Shown one piece after another: positions 59,740 through 64,000 of a stretch of DNA of 64,000 nt; position 1 is the stretch's first letter, and each line of letters begins with the position of its first letter. The stretch comes from Halobacterium hubeiense. Its GTDB lineage: Archaea > Halobacteriota > Halobacteria > Halobacteriales > Halobacteriaceae. The position numbers and the translations under genes were made by a program. The notes below the pieces were generated by a model. The model saw nothing but the letters and a program-made list of their open reading frames with translations, had not been told where the DNA came from and did no database searches. The stretch is from positions 124,001 through 188,000 of the forward strand of contig NZ_LN831302.1 in assembly GCF_001488575.1 (NCBI RefSeq). The letters are read 5' to 3'.

Positions 59740-60060
59740 ATGAGCCCAGGACGAGATGAAGCAGGGCGGTTTGAGGAAACCATCACAGAACAGGATGTTC
59801 TCAAGGTATTTGACTACGAAGACGATCGCGTTCTCACGGCGACAGAGGTGGCAGAGGGGCTACGGCGGTTCGGAAAGCAAATCACTGCGGAGGGAGTTCG
59901 AAACCGGCTCGAAAAGATGAGTGACGAGGGCCTCGTCTCACGCAAAAAGCTTGGAGCAAGAGCGGTCGGTTGGTGGGCCGAAGTTGCGCCAGAACTTGAA
60001 GCCAAGACCGCCAAGACGGTCGAGAAGCGGAACACGACCAGCAACTGGGATCCACTCTAA
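59740..60060 (+). CDS. Winged-helix (MarR-like) protein
   Basis: 106 residues from the second ATG (MSPGRDEAGRFE); an ATG three codons upstream at 59731 is possible. HTH: ITEQDVLKVFDYEDDRVLTATEVAEGLRRFGKQITAEGVRNRLEKMSDEGLVSRKKLGARAVGWW. The tail EKRNTTSNWDPL is polar. It probably regulates genes of the mobile module. It converges on the split RelE gene. Confidence 0.75.
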   Translation: MSPGRDEAGRFEETITEQDVLKVFDYEDDRVLTATEVAEGLRRFGKQITAEGVRNRLEKMSDEGLVSRKKLGARAVGWWAEVAPELEAKTAKTVEKRNTTSNWDPL

Positions 60061-60091
60061 GGCCACGGGCCTCCGCGTGGCACCGACGTGA

Positions 60092-60308
60092 TTAGTCGTC
60101 AGCTGTGTAGGCGCCGCTTCGATGTTCGATTCGGTGGATTTCGAGTGCAAGCTCGTCGTAATCAAGAATGCATGCGAGTCGATACTGTCCAACGCGGAGC
60201 TTCTCGAATGGACCGCCAGTAAGGGGCTCAAGGTAGTCGCTGGGCTCTCGCCATGGGTCATCGACGATTTCATCGAGCTTCGAGACAATCCGATCCTGCA
60301 CGTGGTGT
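60092..60308 (-). pseudogene. relE: RelE-type toxin, C-terminal part (split by TnpB element)
   Basis: HVQDRIVSKLDEIVDDPWRE then LTGGPFEKLRVGQYRLACIL and IHRIEHRSGAYTADD match RelE/ParE-family toxins with the basic GQYR and HRSGAYT active-site region. The reading begins at the element edge and the N-terminal part lies on the other side (61703 to 61779). Any TTG start inside the element end would give a truncated product lacking the first helix. Confidence 0.85.
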
Positions 60309-61702
60309 GTCAGCAATCCACCGCTGAAGCGGTGGGCTTGTCGGTGGACTCCCGTTCAAACTCCAAGCTGGAGTGGACACTAGATGTGTCGCTTACGTTC
60401 AACGTCCCCGACTTCAGGGCAAGCTGACCGTTGCCCAACCCATCGGGGCGTTTGCCCGGTGGTAAAGCTAACAACCGAAGGCCGACGTTCTTCGCCGCGT
60501 TGTAATCACCGTCCACCTCGTACCCACACTCGTTGCACACGAACCAGCCCGTCTCGCTGTCGCGATTCGTGCTGGACTGGTGGCCACACTTCGAGCACGT
60601 CTGCGAGGAAAACGCCGGATTGACCGACTCGACTCGAATCCCATACTCGGCGGCCTTGTATTCGATTTGCTCCTGTAGCTCGCGGAACGCCCAGTTGTGC
60701 ATCTGCCGCTTCAGACGGTCGTCGTGGGCGTCCATCCGCGAGCGGATGTGGGTCAGATCTTCGACGGCGATGTACGAGCAGTCGTGTCGCAGGGCTTCTT
60801 CCACAATTCCGCGCGAGATGGTGTGCAGGCGGTTCAGGACGAAGCGATTTTCACGCCCCGACAGTCGCCGTAACACCTGCTTGGCGGAGCGTGTGCCTTT
60901 GTTCTGAAGGCTCCGTCGCACGCGGAAGTAGTGGTTCTGCCCCCACAGCAGCTCGCCGCCGTCAAAGAACCGTCCCGTGCTGGTCACGGCGACGTTCTTG
61001 AGGTTCAAATCCACGCCAAGCACGCGCTCGCCGTCGCGCTGGTCTACCTCTTTCTGGATGACGACGTGAAGGTAGAACGCCTCCTCGTCGGGACGGTAAT
61101 GGAGCGTTCCCATCCGGCGCTCGTAGTCGTCGTCTTCAAGGTACGACCGCTGGTACTCACCAAGCACGAAGTCGGCTTCGACGCGCCCGTTGACCGTCGA
61201 GAGTGTGGCGTACTCGTCCTTGATAGTCAGGGTGCGTTTATCGTAGACGGCAGACGGTTCATCGAACGAGGGGAGCGGTCTGCTGTTGCCGTTCTCCCAG
61301 TCCGCGACGGTGGATTTCATCGCTTCGACGGCTTTCGAGTAGGCGCGTACCACGAGGTTTGCGGGCAGGTCGGTTCTGTCCCGCAAGTCGTGGTACACTT
61401 CGTCGTGGATGGTGGACTTGTTGAGAATCAGGTCGCCGTCGTCGTCTCTGCCGTGGTCGATGGTGTAGTTGGCGGCAGTGTTGAACTGCTGGATGGTCTG
61501 ATGGAGGTCGTCGCGCCGCTCCTCGGGTACGCCGAGTTTGATGGGAACGGTACGTTTGACCTCCATCGCAGTCTCACATGCGGCCGCTTTGTTTATGTAT
61601 TCTGTGTCTGTGTTGGGGAGTCGGCCCCGCCATCATCGGTGGGTTGGCCCACGGAGCTTACGCGCTTCCTCCCACCCCTAAAGGGGTGGGCTTCCGCGCT
61701 GT
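60309..61702 (-). mobile_element. TnpB-only (IS1341-type) element, copy 2, inside relE
   Basis: Same length (1,394 bp), same ends and same gene order as the copy at 23939. It contains the 3'-end hairpin CCACCGC-TGAA-GCGGTGG overlapping the tnpB stop, and the 5' hairpin CCACCCC-TAAA-GGGGTGG. It splits a RelE toxin gene into two in-frame pieces. The predicted guide for this copy is the toxin sequence read on the minus strand from 60308 downward. Confidence 0.9.
60310..61566 (-). CDS. tnpB: TnpB RNA-guided endonuclease (IS1341-type), copy 2
   Basis: 418 residues. RuvC residues VLGVDLNLKNVAV, YIAVEDLTHIRSRM and VDGDYNAAKNVG are all kept, as is the CSKCG/CNECG zinc finger. Roughly 23 residues differ from copy 1 (for example VPIKLGVPEERRDD versus VPVKLDVPKERRDD), so the two copies are related but not a recent duplicate pair. 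The reading frame is intact and the product could be active. Confidence 0.93.
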   Translation of the reverse strand: MEVKRTVPIKLGVPEERRDDLHQTIQQFNTAANYTIDHGRDDDGDLILNKSTIHDEVYHDLRDRTDLPANLVVRAYSKAVEAMKSTVADWENGNSRPLPSFDEPSAVYDKRTLTIKDEYATLSTVNGRVEADFVLGEYQRSYLEDDDYERRMGTLHYRPDEEAFYLHVVIQKEVDQRDGERVLGVDLNLKNVAVTSTGRFFDGGELLWGQNHYFRVRRSLQNKGTRSAKQVLRRLSGRENRFVLNRLHTISRGIVEEALRHDCSYIAVEDLTHIRSRMDAHDDRLKRQMHNWAFRELQEQIEYKAAEYGIRVESVNPAFSSQTCSKCGHQSSTNRDSETGWFVCNECGYEVDGDYNAAKNVGLRLLALPPGKRPDGLGNGQLALKSGTLNVSDTSSVHSSLEFERESTDKPTASAVDC

Positions 61703-61779
61703 CCCGCTGTGAGATCCTCGAACTGCGTGGCCGCACGAGGCGCGAACATCCACTCCCACTCGTCGTTGTTACTCGCCAT
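61703..61779 (-). pseudogene. relE: RelE-type toxin, N-terminal part
   Basis: Start ATG at 61779 overlaps the antitoxin stop (11-base overlap). The translation MASNNDEWEWMFAPRAATQF then EDLTAG leads into the TnpB element. It joins in frame with the HVQDRIVSKL piece at 60308 if the element is removed, giving a normal RelE length of about 98 residues. Confidence 0.8.
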
Positions 61780-62065
61780 CCGTGTCGTCGTCCATCATCG
61801 TCAGAACGTCTTCACGGGAGACAAGTTCGGCCTCACCGGTCCGGAGGTCGTGTTCACTCGCAGCAATCTGCTTCCAGCCCTCGCGTGAGAATTCGGGGTG
61901 CTTGATCGCGTCCCGTGCCGCGTACCGCAGGAACTCACTGCGCGAGTTGAACCCCTGTTCCTCCCAGGTCGTGTCGATATCGTCGAGGAACGCCTGTGTG
62001 AGTCGGAGATTGATCTGGACGGTTTCCGGGCCGTCGTCACCCGTCGAGGTCTCGGCGTCGGACAT
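61769..62065 (-). CDS. Ribbon-helix-helix antitoxin of the split RelE locus
   Basis: 98 residues. The N-terminal RHH part is TVQINLRLTQAFLDDIDTTWEEQGFNSRSEFLRYAARDAI. The C-terminal half is acidic and contains the toxin-binding part (SEHDLRTGEAELVSREDVLTMMDDD). Its stop overlaps the RelE ATG, the normal order and coupling for RHH-RelE pairs. A TTTATTT box (about 62094 to 62100) is about 30 bases before the ATG. It is intact although its toxin is broken. Confidence 0.85.
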   Translation of the reverse strand: MSDAETSTGDDGPETVQINLRLTQAFLDDIDTTWEEQGFNSRSEFLRYAARDAIKHPEFSREGWKQIAASEHDLRTGEAELVSREDVLTMMDDDTDGE

Positions 62066-62155
62066 GATATACTAATGCTTTACGCGTGCATAGCAAATAA
62101 ATGTTCGCCGCGGAGCCGTGTTGTCGTGTATTCTACAGGCTGAGCAGGCCGAGTG

Positions 62156-62176
62156 CCTCGGGGCTTGACCCCGAGG
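62156..62176. repeat. Element-end hairpin
   Basis: CCTCGGGG-cttga-CCCCGAGG is a perfect 8-bp stem followed by GTGAAGGCC, a form seen at the 3' ends of haloarchaeal TnpB elements. No matching tnpB is attached. Confidence 0.55.
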
Positions 62177-62534
62177 GTGAAGGCCGTACGCTCTGCCCAG
62201 AACAGGCCACACCTCGTGCCATCACTGCCGTAGCCGACAGTTACAGAATTTCAACGATGAATGCCCACCGGCTTTCCCGTGGGAGACAGTCCATCTTGGC
62301 GGTGTTGAGTTGCCTTTTGAGGCGACAGCTTGGCGACCACGGAGAACTACGAGTTCCGGTCGATCCACGCTTTGAATTCTTGAACGTTCTTCATCCCTAA
62401 CTTCAGCGGTTTTACCATCCTTCTCGATACCTGCGGTGGGCGAAGTGAGCCAGACAACGATTTCATAACACATTCGAGGCGAAAACCCACGGCTGTAGTC
62501 GTTGGAGGAAGCCGACCATGGGGAGCTAAACCAC

Positions 62535-62639
62535 ACTGGGGCAGACCCATTCCCAATCATCGCAGGTATCGCCGCCGTTGCCATCGCTGCCATCGCGCTC
62601 CGTCGTCGGCGAGCAGACGACACCCTCCCCGAGAACTGA
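62535..62639 (+). pseudogene. C-terminal anchor of a lost surface protein
   Basis: The frame TGADPFPIIAGIAAVAIAAI then ALRRRRADDTLPEN and a stop is a C-terminal hydrophobic helix with a basic cytosolic end, as at the end of haloarchaeal secreted proteins. Everything upstream is element DNA, so it is a truncated remnant. Confidence 0.5.
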
Positions 62640-62828
62640 ACGACCTGACGGACGCACGACAGCCTCGACTCGTTGCTGGACTCTTGTTGCCTTCCAGTCT
62701 GCGCGTCGCACCGGCTAGATCTTGTGCGAGACCTGGCGCGTCCCGGTCAGCACACAACTGAACCCGCCGACAAATTACGCATCTGTTGTAATTAGGCCGT
62801 ATAATGATGTAGAATATGGACAATCGTC

Positions 62829-62837
62829 GATATTAAG
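62829..62837 (+). promoter_or_regulatory. TATA-like box for HTH paralogue
   Basis: GATATTAAG lies 25 to 33 bases before the ATG at 62862, as expected for a leaderless start. Confidence 0.4.
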
Positions 62838-62861
62838 GCGGTTCGCACGAATAGAACGAGT

Positions 62862-63104
62862 ATGAGTACCAGACACATGGATGAGGCGACCGCTGAGGCG
62901 ATCGAAGATCTGCCGCCGAGCGCGAAGCTCGTCGCGAAAGTCCTCGAACACAATGACGGCCTCACGCAGCGCGAACTTGCGGAAGAAACGCTGCTCCCCG
63001 ACCGTACCGTCCGGTACGCGCTCACTCGTCTCGAAGAGCAGGACGCCGTCACCGCCCGCTTCTCCTTCACTGACGCTCGGAAACGCGTCTACTCGCTTAA
63101 CTGA
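62862..63104 (+). CDS. Small winged-helix regulator, paralogue of the core HTH at 6492
   Basis: 80 residues. ATAEAIEDLPPSAKLVAKVLEHNDGLTQRELAEETLLPDRTVRYALTRLEEQDAV, then FSFTDARKRVYSLN. The shared LPPSAKLV, LTQ, EET, RTVRYAL and DAR segments show it is the paralogue of the 89-residue protein at 6492, without the acidic tail. The core copy stands beside ABCE1 and PINA; this one is in mobile DNA. An ATG five codons downstream (MDEATAEA) is a possible alternative start. Confidence 0.85.
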   Translation: MSTRHMDEATAEAIEDLPPSAKLVAKVLEHNDGLTQRELAEETLLPDRTVRYALTRLEEQDAVTARFSFTDARKRVYSLN

Positions 63105-63323
63105 GCGCTGGTCGTACGTCGCGGGAGGCGAAGCGCGTGTAGCAGGCCGCCCGCGACACGTTGATGGCGATTGGCTGTCTCTCCATTCGGCCGCTACGCC
63201 GTGTCGTCCTGCTCCGCGAGGCTGTCCGCCGCGACATTCGTGCCGTGCTGTTGGTGAGTCCCTGCCACGCCAGCGGTCTGTACTGCTTTGGGGGGACGTT
63301 CGACGACTGTGTTGGGGACGGAC

Positions 63324-63827
63324 TCACGCTAGTGAGCTGGTATCCAATCCAACTGGTCTGCCCTGCTCCCACTTGACCGCGCGGACGGCGTCTCCAAGTG
63401 AGGCGAGTCTGTGCTCGACAACAGCCAGCGGGTGTGCGTCGATGAACTGCGCAGACTGGTGGACAACAGTTGTCGTGCCGTTGTTCACCTGCAGGTGGAC
63501 TGGCCCGAGAGCATCGTGTGTCTCGTCCTGATGCCAGCCCACCAGCAGACTCCGGTCTGGCTCGACCCAATTGATCCAGTAATACTCGTGGGCTGCCTCC
63601 GTCTGCAGCTGTACCCCGATCTCAACCCGTGCACTCGGCACCGGATACGCGGCGTCCTCCAGGAACTGCCGCGGGTTCACGTCCCCAACGACACGATACG
63701 GGCCGGCTTCGCGTGGTTCGGCACGTCGCCGCCGAACGTCGTCAAACGAACCACTGAGGCGGTTCCGAATGCGGTCGTGGAGCCGCTTGCTCTGCAAGTT
63801 CGCCCGGTTTGCGAGAAAGACAACCAT
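63324..63827 (-). CDS. Conserved haloarchaeal protein of unknown function
   Basis: 167 residues. A basic helix at the start (MVVFLANRANLQSKRLHDRI), then a beta-rich part: VGDVNPRQFLEDAAYPVPSARVEIGVQLQTEAAHEYYWINWVEPDRSLLVGWHQDETH and GPVHLQVNNGTTTVVHQSAQFIDAHPLAVVEHRLASL. The YYWINWVEPDR and GWHQDE stretches look like a conserved family that I have seen on haloarchaeal mobile DNA, but I cannot name it with confidence. It converges on the HTH paralogue at 62862; small HTH genes seem to accompany this family. ATG at 63827 is chosen because the upstream part crosses an element hairpin. Confidence 0.6.
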   Translation of the reverse strand: MVVFLANRANLQSKRLHDRIRNRLSGSFDDVRRRRAEPREAGPYRVVGDVNPRQFLEDAAYPVPSARVEIGVQLQTEAAHEYYWINWVEPDRSLLVGWHQDETHDALGPVHLQVNNGTTTVVHQSAQFIDAHPLAVVEHRLASLGDAVRAVKWEQGRPVGLDTSSLA

Positions 63828-63847
63828 CCTTAAACAGCGAGGGAATC

Positions 63848-63865
63848 CCCGGCCTTTAGGCCGGG
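63848..63865. repeat. Element-end hairpin
   Basis: CCCGGCC-TTTA-GGCCGGG is a perfect 7-bp stem with GAATC on both sides, again like the ends of haloarchaeal TnpB elements. It lies in the promoter region of the gene at 63324. Confidence 0.5.
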
Positions 63866-63901
63866 AGGGAATCGCGTAAGCGCTACTACACAGTCCAACG
63901 C

Positions 63902-64000
63902 TCAATCGCCATTATCGGAATCCAACTCCCGTTGCGCGTGGAGTAGCATCCCCTTCCACGTTAGACCGTGACGCTTCTTCGTCTCTTTCAGCGACTCGTA
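63902..64000 (-). CDS. C-terminal end of a gene running off the window
   Basis: The last 32 codons are seen: YESLKETKKRHGLTWKGMLL then HAQRELDSDNGD and a TGA. The helical KETKKRHGLTWKGMLLHA pattern is that of a small haloarchaeal protein often found beside mobile elements (RHH-like or accessory). The 5' end is outside the window. Confidence 0.6.
   Translation of the reverse strand, partial: YESLKETKKRHGLTWKGMLLHAQRELDSDNGD

Larger units (their letters stand above)
62066..62861. other. Long stretch without intact genes; IS and gene remnants
   Basis: Contents seen: the antitoxin promoter (62066 to 62105), an element-end hairpin (62156 to 62176), a minus-strand open stretch (62222 to 62460, EKDGKTAEVRDEERSRIQSV) that may be the tail of a transposon gene, the C-terminal anchor remnant at 62535, and an inverted repeat AATTAC-n9-GTAATT (62773 to 62793). 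No complete gene is supported. Confidence 0.5.

Noticed and set aside
1-64000. CRISPR arrays
   Set aside because: I saw no series of regularly spaced identical repeats of 25 to 40 bases. The repeated hairpins are single element ends.
1-64000. tRNA or rRNA genes
   Set aside because: No stretch with a tRNA cloverleaf pattern (GGTTCGAATCC-type T loop with matching acceptor arms) or rRNA motif was recognised on reading. A tRNAscan run would be decisive.

Overview
The window is haloarchaeal (class Halobacteria). Most of it is GC-rich, the proteins are strongly acidic (Asp/Glu-rich), starts are often leaderless with a TATA-like box 25 to 30 bases upstream, and the core genes are archaeal (ABCE1/Rli1, PINA-type ATPase, archaemetzincin, FAU-1, CetZ tubulin, AglB-like oligosaccharyltransferase). 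The genus cannot be fixed from the sequence alone; a member of Halobacteriales near Halobacterium is plausible.

Region 1 (1 to about 23.75 kb) is compact, GC-rich core chromosome. It holds the 3' end of a glucodextranase-like glucan hydrolase, a HAD hydrolase, UPF0146 and archaemetzincin, a secreted coiled-coil protein, ABCE1 with an EMC6-like partner, a small HTH regulator, the PIN-ATPase-KH protein PINA, M20 and M32 peptidases, a zinc alcohol dehydrogenase, two tiny zinc-ribbon proteins, a UvrD-like helicase, a degenerate M24 protein, riboflavin synthase, a PrsW protease, the FAU-1 RNA-binding protein, a NifU-domain protein, a Tat-exported LVIVD-repeat protein and two methyltransferases. 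Neighbours abut or overlap by a few bases.

Region 2 (23.75 to 36.5 kb) is where accessory DNA starts. A 1,394-bp TnpB (IS1341-type) element sits at the boundary. After it come a membrane protein convergent with a tandem pair of CetZ-like tubulins (one canonical, one with decayed GTP-binding motifs), small haloarchaeal proteins, and a TetR-controlled operon (S-layer/CARDB-like exported protein plus MMPL/RND transporter) with a perfect palindromic operator and a 35-codon leader ORF. From 35.5 to 36.5 kb lies a graveyard: a VirB4 fragment, an antitoxin/PemK remnant, a TnpB tail with its hairpin and an IS6-family transposase fragment.

Region 3 (36.5 to 49.9 kb) is a surface-glycan island. GC-rich genes at the edges (an AglB-like protein lacking the usual WWDYG motif and carrying a LamG-like tail; a GT4 glycosyltransferase; an AglJ/DPM1-like GT2) flank a markedly AT-richer block (about 40.0 to 48.5 kb). 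That block holds two polytopic GT-C-like membrane proteins, a sulfatase-type enzyme, a GT4 transferase and a Wzx-type flippase. A deletion derivative of the GT4 gene is also present.

Region 4 (50.0 to 64.0 kb) is a mobile/conjugative module. It begins with more toxin remnants (HicA, PemK/MazF) and IS ends. Then comes a six-gene, tightly packed operon encoding a type IV secretion-like apparatus: a VirB2-like small membrane protein, a large surface protein, a Tat lipoprotein, a VirB6-like membrane protein, a PrgI/VirB4-N protein and a VirB4 ATPase. It is divergent from a PadR-type regulator across a promoter region with repeated ATGTTATAT motifs. Small accessory proteins (SWIM zinc finger, HTH) follow. 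Next is an RHH-RelE toxin-antitoxin locus whose toxin gene is split by a second copy of the same 1,394-bp TnpB element. The end holds a paralogue of the core HTH regulator and further IS remnants.

Taken together, regions 2 to 4 look like a conjugative or integrative element landscape repeatedly reworked by TnpB elements. Gene calls in region 1 are firm. Functions in the secretion-like operon and the glycan island rest on motifs and context.
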